From Micromonospora antibiotica (lineage in GTDB: Bacteria > Actinomycetota > Actinomycetes > Mycobacteriales > Micromonosporaceae): DNA of 64,000 nt. The notes under the pieces were generated by a model, which was not told where the DNA came from, did not search any database, and saw nothing but the letters and a program-made list of their open reading frames with translations. The translations under genes and the position numbers were made by a program. The stretch lies in contig NZ_JAGFWR010000005.1 in NCBI RefSeq assembly GCF_017599305.1, positions 248,001 through 312,000 of the forward strand, in the 5' to 3' direction. Positions 51,173 to 60,614 of the stretch are shown here, in pieces. Numbering within the stretch: position 1 is the stretch's first letter; each line of letters starts with the position of its first letter.

Positions 51173-53203
51173 ATGCGCTGGCCACGACAATTGATGTCGC
51201 TGCTGTTCGTCCTGGCGTTCCTGGTCGGCCCACCGGCGGTGCTCCTGACCTTTATCGGCCCGCCCCTTCGCGGGTGGCCGACCTCGGAGCAGTTGCGGGC
51301 CTGGTTGCAGCAGCCGTTGACCGAGGAGACGCTCACCGCCGGACTCGCCATCGGCGCGTGGCTGGTCTGGCTGCTTGTCGCCTACACCGTTGCCGTCCGG
51401 GTCATCATCCGCCTCCGCGCGACCACGGCGTGGCTACGGCGGATGCCCCTTCCCACACCGTTACAGGCGACGGCCAGTGGAATGGCTGGTGCGGCCGTCT
51501 TCGGCGTCGCTACCAACACCGTCACCACCACCCCGCCGGAACCGCCACAGCCTGTAGCAACAGGCACCGCCACATTCCACGACGAGACCGCCCCGGACGA
51601 CCATCGCGACCAGGCCGTACGCGAGGACGGGGTCACGGTTACCGGCGGTTGGCTGCCCCGGGACGTCGCCGAACAGGTCACCGCCGCCGCAGCACTGGTC
51701 TGGCTACGCCGCCGCCGCGACTACCAACCCCACCCCACCCACCCCGACGACACCGACCTCACCCCACTACCGCCCACCGTCACCGCCGTCCAAGCCGCCC
51801 TCGCCGACACCCCCTCCACGCCGCCGTCGAACGAAAGCGCGGCCCCCTTCGAAGCCCTGCCTGCCGGCGGGGTGGGCCTCACCGGACCTGGCACGCTGCC
51901 CGTCGGGCGAGGACTGCTGGTCACCGCCATCCTGGCTGGACAACGCCGCAGCTCTACGTCGTTGATCGTCACGAAGGCAACGCTGGCCATCCTTCTCGGA
52001 CCGGCTGCGGAGACGCTCGGTCAACGCCTGCCACTGACGATCGTCGACACCGTTGACGAAGCAGCACAGCTACTCCAGCCCGCCAACCCCGTCGCCGGTG
52101 AAGCCATCCCTGGCCAGCGTCCGGGCGAGACGTCGAGTGGACACGGCCATCGAAAGATGGTGCTGCTGAACGACCACGACGGCAGCGAGCAGCAGTTGAA
52201 GCACCTCGCCGAGACAGGCACCGCCGCTGCTGCTCTCGTCGTCGTTCTGGGAGAACAGCCGGACGGGCCAAGCTGGCACGCCGACTCCACCGGCTATCTG
52301 CGCGACCCACACCACCCCGACATGCCTGGCCCACGGCTATGCATCCTGGACTGGACGGCGACCACCGACCTGCTCACCGTCATCGCCAGTCCCGGCCCGG
52401 CACCCGCCCATCCCGACAGTGGACGCCCACCACTCCCCTACGCGGGATCACCAGAGCTGCCACTGTCACGACAGGTTGCCCGGCACGAACCTACGCGCCT
52501 GTCCACCGCATCCCGGCAACGGCTTCACCTGCGCGTCCTGGGTGACCCGCAACTGCTCATCGACGGCGAGCCCCTGACCATCCGCCGCAGCGCCAGCCTC
52601 CAAGTCCTCGTCTACCTGGCCATCCACCCCAGCGGGGCCGACACCGCACAACTCACCGACGCCATCTGGCCAGGACTGCCCCGTCACTCCCTCACCGGCC
52701 GCCTCTACACCGCCCTCAGCGACCTCCGCAGCACCATCCGAACAGCAAGCGACCTACCCGTCATCGACCACTCCGATGACCGCTACCGCCTCAACCCCGC
52801 ACACATCGACGTCGACCTGTGGCAGCTCCACACCACCATCCACCAAACCGCCGCCACCCTCGCCCACACCACGGCAGCCTGGCAGGCCGTCCTCGACGCC
52901 TACCCCGCCGACCTCGCCACCACCCGCACCTGGCCATGGCTCGACCCCCACCGCGAAGCAACCCGCCGCCGAGTGATCGACCTATGCGCCGCCCTCGCTG
53001 CCAAGGAGTCCGACCCACACCGCGCCCTGCAGTTACTGCAGGATGGCATCGGCGTCGACCCGTACAACACCGACCTACACAGGCTCGCCGACGGTGCCCT
53101 CACCGACCTCGGCTGCACTCAAGCAGCCGCTAAGCTGCAGCACCGCCACCAGCAGACCCTTCGACGTGCTCGATCGGCATACCGCCTCCGAGAGGATCAG
53201 TAG
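51173..53203 (+). CDS. Membrane protein with C-terminal BTAD (SARP-type) domain
   Basis: A 676-aa protein with two N-terminal membrane helices (LMSLLFVLAFLVGPPAVLLT, AIGAWLVWLLVAYTVAVRVI), a Pro/Thr-rich stretch, a central domain (about 225-400), an HTH-like segment (HLRVLGDPQLLIDGEPLTIR, then LQVLVYLAIHPSG) and a BTAD region (DVDLWQLHTTIHQTAATLAH, LDAYPADLAT). BTAD proteins are usually soluble activators, so the membrane anchor is notable. It shares its N-terminal plan and the (R)LRAW(L/V)xQPLT motif with the LysM-BTAD protein at 55739. ATG 51173 lies 1 nt after the Hsp70-like stop. Confidence 0.78.
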   Translation: MRWPRQLMSLLFVLAFLVGPPAVLLTFIGPPLRGWPTSEQLRAWLQQPLTEETLTAGLAIGAWLVWLLVAYTVAVRVIIRLRATTAWLRRMPLPTPLQATASGMAGAAVFGVATNTVTTTPPEPPQPVATGTATFHDETAPDDHRDQAVREDGVTVTGGWLPRDVAEQVTAAAALVWLRRRRDYQPHPTHPDDTDLTPLPPTVTAVQAALADTPSTPPSNESAAPFEALPAGGVGLTGPGTLPVGRGLLVTAILAGQRRSSTSLIVTKATLAILLGPAAETLGQRLPLTIVDTVDEAAQLLQPANPVAGEAIPGQRPGETSSGHGHRKMVLLNDHDGSEQQLKHLAETGTAAAALVVVLGEQPDGPSWHADSTGYLRDPHHPDMPGPRLCILDWTATTDLLTVIASPGPAPAHPDSGRPPLPYAGSPELPLSRQVARHEPTRLSTASRQRLHLRVLGDPQLLIDGEPLTIRRSASLQVLVYLAIHPSGADTAQLTDAIWPGLPRHSLTGRLYTALSDLRSTIRTASDLPVIDHSDDRYRLNPAHIDVDLWQLHTTIHQTAATLAHTTAAWQAVLDAYPADLATTRTWPWLDPHREATRRRVIDLCAALAAKESDPHRALQLLQDGIGVDPYNTDLHRLADGALTDLGCTQAAAKLQHRHQQTLRRARSAYRLREDQ

Positions 53204-53648
53204 TCGAAACCGCTGCGCCTGTACGTATATGCGGGTAGCATCATCGAGCCGTCGGCTGGCGGGCTCGCTACGGCCGGCTACCTCCAAGGTGCTTACAGTT
53301 CTCGTCTTGCGACCCGCTGGAGTCCGCGCCCTTCTCTGTCAGGCACTTGCGCAGCCACCATTGAGGGCCATATGACTGTCAGCGCTAGGTCGCGACAGGA
53401 GGTCAATCTGAGGCGAGATCCTGCACCCAATCCAGCTGATCTCGATCGAGGATGGATATCGCAGAGAAGCGATAGCAATTGCGCTAGCGCATCGGCGACG
53501 CACGACCGAGATGTTCCGAACCCCCAACTAGCCGCCCCCTCTACAGCGGTAGTTTGGCTGCCCTCGCTTGCCATTTCCTCAACAAAGGATTAGGCGACGA
53601 ATGAAGCAACTCATGCAAGTTTCCGCTCCAAAATCGCCCGTATAACCA

Positions 53649-53670
53649 AATGCGGCATTTTATCCGCATT
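53649..53670. promoter_or_regulatory. Inverted repeat in an AT-rich pocket
   Basis: AATGCGG...CCGCATT, perfect 7-bp arms around 8 nt, within an unusually AT-rich stretch (53600-53705) just before the 53703 gene. Operator or promoter site suspected. The preceding 53204-53600 has no supportable gene. Confidence 0.4.
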
Positions 53671-53702
53671 AGATAGTTAAAAACGTATAACCGATAATTT
53701 GA

Positions 53703-54224
53703 TTGCCTTCAACGAGCCTCGACCGAAAAGGATACGGGCACTGTCGGATTCTTTACACTACTCCCCGTACACCCTTGGTAACTTCTGCTTCCCTCGACGG
53801 CGCGGCTACCGAAGGCGGACCGAGATTGCCCGGCCAGAGAACCAACAAAGCCCAGCCCTTGCATCTGAACGATGACGTTGAGCTCACCCAGTTTGGGGAG
53901 GATGGCGTCGGCTACCGCAACGCCCTGCGGATGGAAATCGGCGAGAACGAGATGTCGCTGGTCATTGGCCGCCAGACTCCTCTAGCTGCCGCCTTGCTGG
54001 TGACCAAAACAGCCCCACCCTGGGCAATCGCCCGATACACGACCGTTGGGGCCCTTCGAGCAGCTAGGTTCCGTGTAGAGCATACGCCGACGCGAGGCAA
54101 CTCCCTTCATGTCTCAGCCTATCCACCTGATGGGACACATGGGCCTGCCGAGTGGGACGACAGTATGGCGACCAGCTTCGATAAGTGCTTCACTGGGGAG
54201 ACAGGAGGTGTCTCTAATGAGTAG
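53703..54224 (+). CDS. Hypothetical protein of a lower-GC gene pair
   Basis: Up to 173 aa. The C-terminal part reads as genuine protein (MEIGENEMSLVIGRQTPLAA, VGALRAARFRVEHTPTRGNS, LHVSAYPPDGTHGPAEWDDS). The N-terminal 70 residues are low in pattern and start at TTG, so the true start may be internal. The gene overlaps the next by 8 nt. Base composition is less GC-rich than neighbours, suggesting transfer. No family recognised; toxin/immunity or antitoxin roles are possible but unproven. Confidence 0.45.
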   Translation: MPSTSLDRKGYGHCRILYTTPRTPLVTSASLDGAATEGGPRLPGQRTNKAQPLHLNDDVELTQFGEDGVGYRNALRMEIGENEMSLVIGRQTPLAAALLVTKTAPPWAIARYTTVGALRAARFRVEHTPTRGNSLHVSAYPPDGTHGPAEWDDSMATSFDKCFTGETGGVSNE

Positions 54225-54708
54225 ATCCGTTTTGCCGGACGTGGGAAACTTGGCTTGGGCGCCCATTACCTCACTGGAGGAAGTCGAGATTTTTGACCGC
54301 CACAACGGCGTTCCAACACTCGGCATCTTTCGCACGAATGGCCAGAATCATCTTTTTTGGCGCGTGATCGGATATACAGGAGACATCTCTCTCTGGCTGT
54401 ACGTACCCCTCAGCCCAGAAGAAGACGTAATTGTCGAAGAGGATGAAGGTCCCGGAATTCTCGACGGCATCATTTTCCGATGCAAAGAGCCGCGATATGT
54501 TGCGGTTGGGGTAGCCGACTATCACAGAATTGTGTTTGAGCGTGAGTGGAACATCCCTCCTGGCCTCAGCAATACTGACCTACTGCAGCCCCTTCTGGAG
54601 TTTGTTGCAGAGGCGTTGCAGCTAGCTATCAACCAAGGGCTACCAGCCAGCCGTAGAGATCTTTTCCAGAAGGCTCGCGAGGCTGTACGAAATCTCGTCT
54701 CCTGCTGA
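54217..54708 (+). CDS. Hypothetical protein, partner of the preceding gene
   Basis: A 163-aa acidic protein (LPDVGNLAWAPITSLEEVEI, SLWLYVPLSPEEDVIVEEDE, RYVAVGVADYHRIVFEREWN, then a helical C terminus). ATG 54217 has GGAGG 8 nt upstream, within the end of the preceding frame. The even strand pattern and acidity resemble immunity proteins or small regulators, but no family is recognised. Lower GC than the surroundings. Confidence 0.6.
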   Translation: MSRSVLPDVGNLAWAPITSLEEVEIFDRHNGVPTLGIFRTNGQNHLFWRVIGYTGDISLWLYVPLSPEEDVIVEEDEGPGILDGIIFRCKEPRYVAVGVADYHRIVFEREWNIPPGLSNTDLLQPLLEFVAEALQLAINQGLPASRRDLFQKAREAVRNLVSC

Positions 54709-55211
54709 AATAGTTGGGTACCGAATCGCGACTCCGATAGTGCAAGATCCAGCACTTCCGCAGAAGCCACAGCAGCACCAGCGAGCGTAGCCTTCGCCAT
54801 TGCCCTGCCTTCCCGTCTGCCGCCAGCCCACACATCGTGGAGTAGGTCGGGGCCAGGGTGACAAGGTGGAGCGCCCTACCGTACGAACGACCTTGTCGCC
54901 CCAGCCCTGACCTGCTCGGCTCTCTGCCCGGGCCAGTGGCTGCCGGGATGGGCATCCCACCGCCCACTTCCCCGCCCTCATTCCTTCCCTACCTCGGACC
55001 CGTGAGCGCCTGACGGAATCCAATCGGGTAACTTCGTCCCGGCCGGCCGTCGACCGGTCCAAGGTGAGACGTCACGTGGTGGAAGACCGCCGGGAGGATC
55101 GGGGTTGTCGTCCTGCTCTTGGTCAGCGTGGACTCGTGATCGGTTCCCTTCACGGAACCAGTGGGTGACGCGCGGGGCGGGCCTGGGCTTCGGGCCGGCT
55201 GACTTTCCGCC

Positions 55212-55276
55212 CCGCCGCCGAAGGCGAGCAGGGCGGCGGCTCCGCAGGAGCCGGTTACCGCGCGCGCGTAGCGCGC
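55212..55276. other. Cluster of three stem-loops in a gene-free kilobase
   Basis: Successive hairpins CCGCCGCC/GGCGGCGG (55212-55239), GGCTCC-GCA-GGAGCC (55238-55252) and GCGCGC-GTA-GCGCGC (55262-55276). The gap 54709-55738 (1,030 bases) holds these and the direct repeats at 55624, and otherwise no supportable gene. Such structures are typical of transfer or replication origins but could be decayed sequence. Confidence 0.4.
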
Positions 55277-55623
55277 TTGATCTAGTACAAGCTATTCGGC
55301 AACAGATCACCGCAAGCTTCGAGCCAACCAGAGCCAGCACGACGACACCAACCGCCTGGCATCTCTCACCCGCAACGACTGCGCAGCCCGCATGGTTCTC
55401 GGCTCATCGTGCCCGTCGATCTTGATCCATTGCCATGACGCGAATAGGCCGAGCCTTGCGCACGTACGTGCCCTGCCCCCTGCACGGACCCGACCAGACC
55501 CTGCGACTTGAGGTCGGACGTGCGACCTGCTCAGGCCCAACGATGGTCCTCGACTAGGACGCCCTCGACATCCTCAACCCCGGGGGGGCGACCAGCTACT
55601 CCGGTAGCCCTGTGACCTGCGGT

Positions 55624-55660
55624 TGTGAGGTCGTGTAAGGAAGTGTGAGGTGTTGTAAGG
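55624..55660 (+). repeat. Two tandem 17-nt direct repeats (iteron-like)
   Basis: TGTGAGGTCGTGTAAGG (55624-55640) and TGTGAGGTGTTGTAAGG (55644-55660), period 20 bp, that is two helical turns. They lie 80-115 nt upstream of the LysM-BTAD gene, which fits activator binding; SARP/BTAD regulators bind such direct repeats. Confidence 0.5.
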
Positions 55661-55738
55661 TCCTCAACCCGCCGTCTCGCCCATCGCGCTCTTACGGTCT
55701 GTCTCACCAACCGCGGCAACGCCGGAGGGAGACAGGCC

Positions 55739-58501
55739 ATGGCGAAACGGGTCTCGGCAGCAGCCGTACACGCCGTCACCGCAGTCCTCGCGTTGGCACC
55801 GCCAGCGCTGCTCTACCAGGTCGGCTGGCTCACCGTCCCCGTGCTTCCCACGGACCGGCTCCGGGCGTGGGTGCACCAACCGCTGACCGCCGGCTTCATC
55901 GCCATGTTGGGATACGCCGGAGCTTGGGCGCTGTGGGTGCTACTCGTGGCCGCCGTCGCCGACCACGCACACCAGTACCTCACCGCTCGCCTGCGATGGC
56001 ATCTCACCCTGCACCTACCCGGCCCTCTGCAGGCGCTCGCGGCGGCGCTGCTGGGTACTACCGCCGTCACGACCGCTGCTGCCCTTCCCGCCGTCGCGCA
56101 CGACCACACCGCAGCCGATACCGATCCACCCCCGGCCGACAGGGCCACCCCGATCCGCGATGCCCCAGCCCAACCGCCGCCAGCCGAACCTGTACCTCCC
56201 CGCCAGGGAGCCACTGCCACCTCGACAACAGCGACCGCCGCCTCGCCGCCGCCGACGACGGGATCCGCACGTCACGCTTCCCCGCCGGTCCTCAACCGCA
56301 CCAGCGCCCATCCCCCACCTCACGCCTCGGGCGAGAAGGTTCGGGTCGTTGCCGGAGACACCCTGTGGGACCTGGCTGCCGAGCATCTCGGTGATGCGAC
56401 CCGTTGGCGGGAGATCTACACCCTTAACCGAGGACATCGCCAAGCCAACGGCCACGCGCTTACCAACCCCGACACGATCCACGTCGGATGGAAACTCACC
56501 CTCCCCTCCCACCAGGCCACATCAGCACCCGTTCCACCTCGTCCCGAGCCTCCTGCCGCCGGCAACTCCGGCCCCGCCGCACCCGAAGCAGAGACGACGC
56601 CCTCTGCCCCATCCACCCCTCACACGTCGCCAGCCCCGCAGCACTCGACGCCGCACACCACTACGCCGAGCACACCAGCAGAGACGACCGGCGCCACGAC
56701 ATCGGCCCCGCAACCCGAGCGACCCCACACCGAGCCGTACGACGAGACAGGCATCGTGCTGCCGGCGCAAGGCTGGATCAGTCTCGGTCTGGCCGCCGCC
56801 ATCGCCGCCGTAGCCACGCTGCTTCGCCTTCAACGACGCCGCCTCGCCCGGCTGACCTTCACCGCAGCCGCATGCACCGCGCCGCACTCTGCCCCGGTGC
56901 CGCCGCCTCTGGCGCACGCCGATGCGATCGGTTGCCGCCACCTCGGCCTCACCAGCAACGACCAACAGCCCGCTCACCCCACCATGCCGGCTCCCATCGG
57001 AGTCCACGGCAACGGCACCGAGGTGAGCCTGTTCCGCCTCCCCGGCCACGGCCTCGCCTTGCACGGTGAAGGGGCCGTTCCGGCGGCCCGCGCGGTCCTC
57101 GCCGCCGTGCTGACCACCGGCGCGGCCGACACCGCTTCCACTCGCCCGGTCGTCGTCACGACCACCGACCTACTGGGGCAGCTTCTGCCTGCAGACGTCC
57201 CGGTGGTGGGGTTGGATCCCGACGGCACCGCATACGACGGAGAGCGCCTGATCGTCCTCGCCGACACCGACGCCGCTGTCACTCACGCCGAGGAGGAGAT
57301 GATCAGCCGACGACGACTGCTGGACACCTTCGACACCACCACCATCGCCGACGTGAACGCCCGCAGCGACCATGCCGAGACCCCGCCGCCGTACGTCCTG
57401 CTCATTGAACCGGCCACTCGGTACGCGGGCCGCGTGCAGGCCATCGCCGCTCACCGCAGCGCCCTGGATCTCCACCCGATCGTCCTCGGCCTTCACGACG
57501 GCCTTCCCACGGTCGAGATCACCCGCGACGGCATCACCCGCAGCGACCGCCCGCACCCCCTGAGTCGGGTGTCCACCCTGAGCGCGGAGGACCTGGCCGC
57601 CGTTCTGGCCATGCTCACTGACGCCCAGGCCCGCCCGGAGCCCGGTGTCGAGTTCGACGATCCGGCCGCCGCCGCCACACCGACCGTGCCGACCGTCGAG
57701 CCCTGCCCGGTTCCGCCGGAGAACCCGACAGCCCTGGTGCACCTTCGGGTCCTCGGCCCGGTCACCGTCACCACCGCCGCTGGCCCGGTGACCACCGGGA
57801 TGCGCAACGGCTCCTACGCCGTCCTCGCCGTCCTCGCCGCCCACCCCGCCGGCCGCACTCTCTACCAGCTCACCGCCGACCTGCACCCCGACGTGGACCC
57901 GGCCTCCGCCGTCAAGCGCGTCCGGACCGACATCACCACCGCCCGCCGCGTCCTGCGTACCGCGAGCGGCCACGAGGAGCACATGTTCATCGTCTTCGAC
58001 CCCGCCACCGGTCGCTATCACCTCGACCCGCAGACCGTCACCGTGGACCTCTGGCACATGCTCACCGCCATCAACCACGCCACCACCACCGACAACGACG
58101 ACGAGGCGCTCGCCGCGCTACGCCGCGCGACCGACCTGTATGCGGGTGACTTCGCCGAAGGCCACGACCACCCGTGGGCCGTCGACTACGCCACCATCTA
58201 CCGCCACCAGATCCTCACCGCCTACGCCCGCATCGCCGAGTTCCTCGAACCCGACCATCCTGACCGCGCGGTGGCCGCCCTCGAACGTGCCACCGACCTC
58301 GACCCGGTCAATGAGGAGCTGTACCAGCGGATCATGCGGATCCACGGCCGGCAGCAACGCCCCGACGCCGTCCGGCGCACCCTGCGCCGTCTGGAGGAAC
58401 GCCTCGCCGATCTGGTCGACGCCGAACCGTCGCAGGCTACCCGCCGTGTCGCCGAACGCCAGCTTCTGCCCGCCGCTTCCCGGGTGGGGAGGGCGTCATG
58501 A
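55739..58501 (+). CDS. LysM and BTAD domain membrane protein
   Basis: A 920-aa protein. Two N-terminal membrane helices (VTAVLALAPPALLYQVGWLT, LGYAGAWALWVLLVAAVADH) and a third hydrophobic segment near 105 lead to a LysM domain (about 200-255: VRVVAGDTLWDLAAEHLGDA, NPDTIHVGWKLTL). A long Pro/Thr linker follows, then another helix (WISLGLAAAIAAVATLL), a nucleotide-binding-like middle and a C-terminal BTAD region (LVHLRVLGPVTVTTAAGPVT, VKRVRTDITTARRVL, VDLWHMLTAINHAT, YQRIMRIHGRQQRPDAVRRT). LysM plus BTAD proteins are typical of actinobacterial mobile elements. ATG 55739 has GGAGGGAGA upstream; tandem repeats precede it. Confidence 0.85.
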   Translation: MAKRVSAAAVHAVTAVLALAPPALLYQVGWLTVPVLPTDRLRAWVHQPLTAGFIAMLGYAGAWALWVLLVAAVADHAHQYLTARLRWHLTLHLPGPLQALAAALLGTTAVTTAAALPAVAHDHTAADTDPPPADRATPIRDAPAQPPPAEPVPPRQGATATSTTATAASPPPTTGSARHASPPVLNRTSAHPPPHASGEKVRVVAGDTLWDLAAEHLGDATRWREIYTLNRGHRQANGHALTNPDTIHVGWKLTLPSHQATSAPVPPRPEPPAAGNSGPAAPEAETTPSAPSTPHTSPAPQHSTPHTTTPSTPAETTGATTSAPQPERPHTEPYDETGIVLPAQGWISLGLAAAIAAVATLLRLQRRRLARLTFTAAACTAPHSAPVPPPLAHADAIGCRHLGLTSNDQQPAHPTMPAPIGVHGNGTEVSLFRLPGHGLALHGEGAVPAARAVLAAVLTTGAADTASTRPVVVTTTDLLGQLLPADVPVVGLDPDGTAYDGERLIVLADTDAAVTHAEEEMISRRRLLDTFDTTTIADVNARSDHAETPPPYVLLIEPATRYAGRVQAIAAHRSALDLHPIVLGLHDGLPTVEITRDGITRSDRPHPLSRVSTLSAEDLAAVLAMLTDAQARPEPGVEFDDPAAAATPTVPTVEPCPVPPENPTALVHLRVLGPVTVTTAAGPVTTGMRNGSYAVLAVLAAHPAGRTLYQLTADLHPDVDPASAVKRVRTDITTARRVLRTASGHEEHMFIVFDPATGRYHLDPQTVTVDLWHMLTAINHATTTDNDDEALAALRRATDLYAGDFAEGHDHPWAVDYATIYRHQILTAYARIAEFLEPDHPDRAVAALERATDLDPVNEELYQRIMRIHGRQQRPDAVRRTLRRLEERLADLVDAEPSQATRRVAERQLLPAASRVGRAS

Positions 58502-59445
58502 CCGAGACCCGGCTCCGTCGGATGCAGTGGGCGGTGCGGGCCACGCTGGCCCTGGGGGTGGCCGCGTCGGTCACCGCGAACATCCTGCATGCGCAGGCAG
58601 ACCCGATTGCCCAGGCCATCGCGGCATGGCCACCTCTGGCCCTGCTGATCACCGTCGAGCTGGTCACCCGCATCCCCGTGCACCAGCGGGCGCTGGGCGC
58701 GATCCGGGTCATCGCCGCCTCGACCATCGCCGCCATCGCGGCCTGGATCAGCTACCACCACATGGTCGGAGTCGTCGCCCGCTACGGCGAAACCGGCACC
58801 GTGCCCTACCTCCTGCCGCTCTCCGTCGACGGGCTCATCATCGTCGCCTCGGTTTCCCTGGTGGAACTCTCCGCCCGCCGCCGCGAATCCGAGAACCCCC
58901 GACCGGCACCCGCCACAGCGACGCCCCCGCCCGCCGCGCCCACAGCGACAGCGCAGCCGCCGGTTCCCGATAACACCGCACCACCCCATCCGAATCCCGC
59001 ACTCGAACGCCATGACGACGGCGACCGGTCGCGCCCGGAGGTCATACCCGTCCCCGAGCAGCGCCCGGCCATCCACAGCTTGCAGGGCCCCCGGCTCCAG
59101 AGTGATCGGGACAGTGAGCCGCCTGCGGACGAAGTCTCCGCTAAGGAGATCGACGCGGACGATGACGTGGGCCTGTCTGCGGATCTCGTGCCGCTGCTGC
59201 CCGCCGCCCGCACTGCCCGCGACGAGCTGATCCGCGAAGGCCACACGGTCAGCCGCGATGCCCTCGCGCGCCGGTTACGCCGCAACGGCCATTCCCTCCG
59301 CAACAGCGGGGTGTCGGAACTTCTCGCCGCCATCCGGCCGAAGACCTCTCCGGCCGTCGGTTCCCGTCCGCTGTCCACCGCTGGTGAGCCTCACCTCGTC
59401 GCCTCGCGCGCAGAGGCCGCTGTCCCCGGCCCCGGTTCGCCCTGA
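58498..59445 (+). CDS. DUF2637 (SpdB-like) membrane protein
   Basis: A 315-aa protein with four N-terminal membrane helices (WAVRATLALGVAASVTANIL, WPPLALLITVELVTRIPVHQ, VIAASTIAAIAAWISYHHMV, VPYLLPLSVDGLIIVASVSL), the DUF2637 pattern found in spread proteins of Streptomyces plasmids and integrative elements. A Pro/Ala-rich linker follows, then an HTH-like tail (LIREGHTVSRDALARRLRRN). ATG 58498 overlaps the LysM-BTAD stop (ATGA). Role inferred: intramycelial spread of a conjugative element. Confidence 0.85.
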   Translation: MTETRLRRMQWAVRATLALGVAASVTANILHAQADPIAQAIAAWPPLALLITVELVTRIPVHQRALGAIRVIAASTIAAIAAWISYHHMVGVVARYGETGTVPYLLPLSVDGLIIVASVSLVELSARRRESENPRPAPATATPPPAAPTATAQPPVPDNTAPPHPNPALERHDDGDRSRPEVIPVPEQRPAIHSLQGPRLQSDRDSEPPADEVSAKEIDADDDVGLSADLVPLLPAARTARDELIREGHTVSRDALARRLRRNGHSLRNSGVSELLAAIRPKTSPAVGSRPLSTAGEPHLVASRAEAAVPGPGSP

Positions 59446-59537
59446 CCGGCGGTCTTGATCGGGGCGTGGAGGTCGACGTGGATGGGCACGGCTGCCCGGT
59501 CGGGCAGCATGCCGAACAACGTCAGGAGGCACCAGAG

Positions 59538-59702
59538 ATGACCGACCATCCACCCACGCGCCGCACCGTTGAGGTCGACGCTGACGTGTACGACGTGTTG
59601 GCGCGTACTGCCGCCAGTCGAGACACCGACGTCAACGGCGCGCTGCGCTACCTGATCGAGGCGCCGACGCCTCGGACCGTCGCGGACGACGACGAAGACT
59701 GA
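59538..59702 (+). CDS. Small ribbon-helix-helix-like protein
   Basis: A 54-aa protein, TVEVDADVYDVLARTAASRD followed by VNGALRYLI, which fits a ribbon-helix-helix DNA-binding fold. ATG 59538 is fixed by AGGAGG (59523-59528). Single gene, ended by a perfect hairpin. Possibly a regulator of the adjacent element genes. Confidence 0.65.
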   Translation: MTDHPPTRRTVEVDADVYDVLARTAASRDTDVNGALRYLIEAPTPRTVADDDED

Positions 59703-59716
59703 AGCAGCACACAGGA

Positions 59717-59754
59717 CACGTCGCCCGGTCCGCGCTGGCGGACCGGGCGACGTG
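59717..59754. terminator. Strong bidirectional terminator between convergent genes
   Basis: A perfect 16-bp stem CACGTCGCCCGGTCCG/CGGACCGGGCGACGTG with a 6-nt loop, lying between the plus-strand 59538 gene and the minus-strand gene ending at 59776. Confidence 0.85.
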
Positions 59755-59775
59755 TTCTGCGGGTCCGCGTGACCC

Positions 59776-60432
59776 CTACGCGGGTGCAGCGCCGGTCGCG
59801 TCGGCGGCAGCGGCGAGGAGTCGTTGCGCGGTGCGCGGGGTGATGCCGAGTTGTTGAGCAAGGATCACGCCGAGCCCACGCCGGTCCTGCCCGGCGGCAT
59901 TGGCCTCGGCGAGGAGCGTGACGGCGGCCCGGAGGCGAGGGTCGTCGGCGTAGGGGTGCGGCTGGCGAGCACCGGACGCGCCGAGGGGCCGGCCGGTGGA
60001 CTGCCGGCCGGTGCGGGCATCGGCGACAGCCCAGACGGTGCGGCGGAACCACAGGCGGCGGACCCGTCCGTCGGGCAGCGTCTCGACCCGGTCGGGATGG
60101 TGGAGCAGGGTGTCGGGCAGGTTGCGGTACGAGCCGTAGCCGAGAACCTTCGCCGCCGCGCCCGAGCCGAGGAGATCCTCCGGGTCACCGCGGCGGTCGA
60201 CCCTCGTCAGCTCCGCCCGTTTCGCCCTCAGGTGGGCGGCGTGGAACGCCTCGATGTCGTCGAGCCAGAACCACTCCCGGCCGTCGTGGGCGAAGCCTTC
60301 GGGGAAGCCGAAGCGGGCGCGGTGGCTGCGCCAGTGGATGACGGTGGAGTAGGCCGCGCCGGTGTGCGCGGCGACTCCGGCCCGGTCGAGGGCGATCCGT
60401 CCGTCGATGACCTGTCGTGCCACGCCGTTCAT
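59776..60432 (-). CDS. Hypothetical DNA-binding-like protein
   Basis: A 218-aa protein. IALDRAGVAAHTGAAYSTVI plus HRARFGFPEGFA looks like a MerR/excisionase-type helix-turn-helix with a Trp-rich recognition segment. A second HTH-like unit GSGAAAKVLGYGSYRNLPDT follows, and the C terminus ILAQQLGITPRTAQRLLAAA is another HTH. ATG 60432 follows GGAGAGGAAG. Last of a minus-strand series. Possibly an element regulator; family not recognised. Confidence 0.6.
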   Translation of the reverse strand: MNGVARQVIDGRIALDRAGVAAHTGAAYSTVIHWRSHRARFGFPEGFAHDGREWFWLDDIEAFHAAHLRAKRAELTRVDRRGDPEDLLGSGAAAKVLGYGSYRNLPDTLLHHPDRVETLPDGRVRRLWFRRTVWAVADARTGRQSTGRPLGASGARQPHPYADDPRLRAAVTLLAEANAAGQDRRGLGVILAQQLGITPRTAQRLLAAAADATGAAPA

Positions 60433-60614
60433 CTTCCTCTCCGGCCAGCGGCTACCGCTCGCGTGGTCGAGATGGCGGTGCTCGGGCCAGAGGGTCGGGT
60501 ACTTCCTGGCTCGGTGGGAAGCCGTGTACTCAGCGGCCCCGCAGCGGGCGAGGTGACCGGCCGGGCGGTGCCCGCACTTCCGGGTCCGCCCGCCGGTCAC
60601 CGTTCCTCACCCGG

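Noticed and set aside
54978-55340. 120-aa minus-strand frame in the gene-free kilobase
   Set aside because: Arg/Pro-rich, no start signal, and it overlaps the stem-loop cluster.
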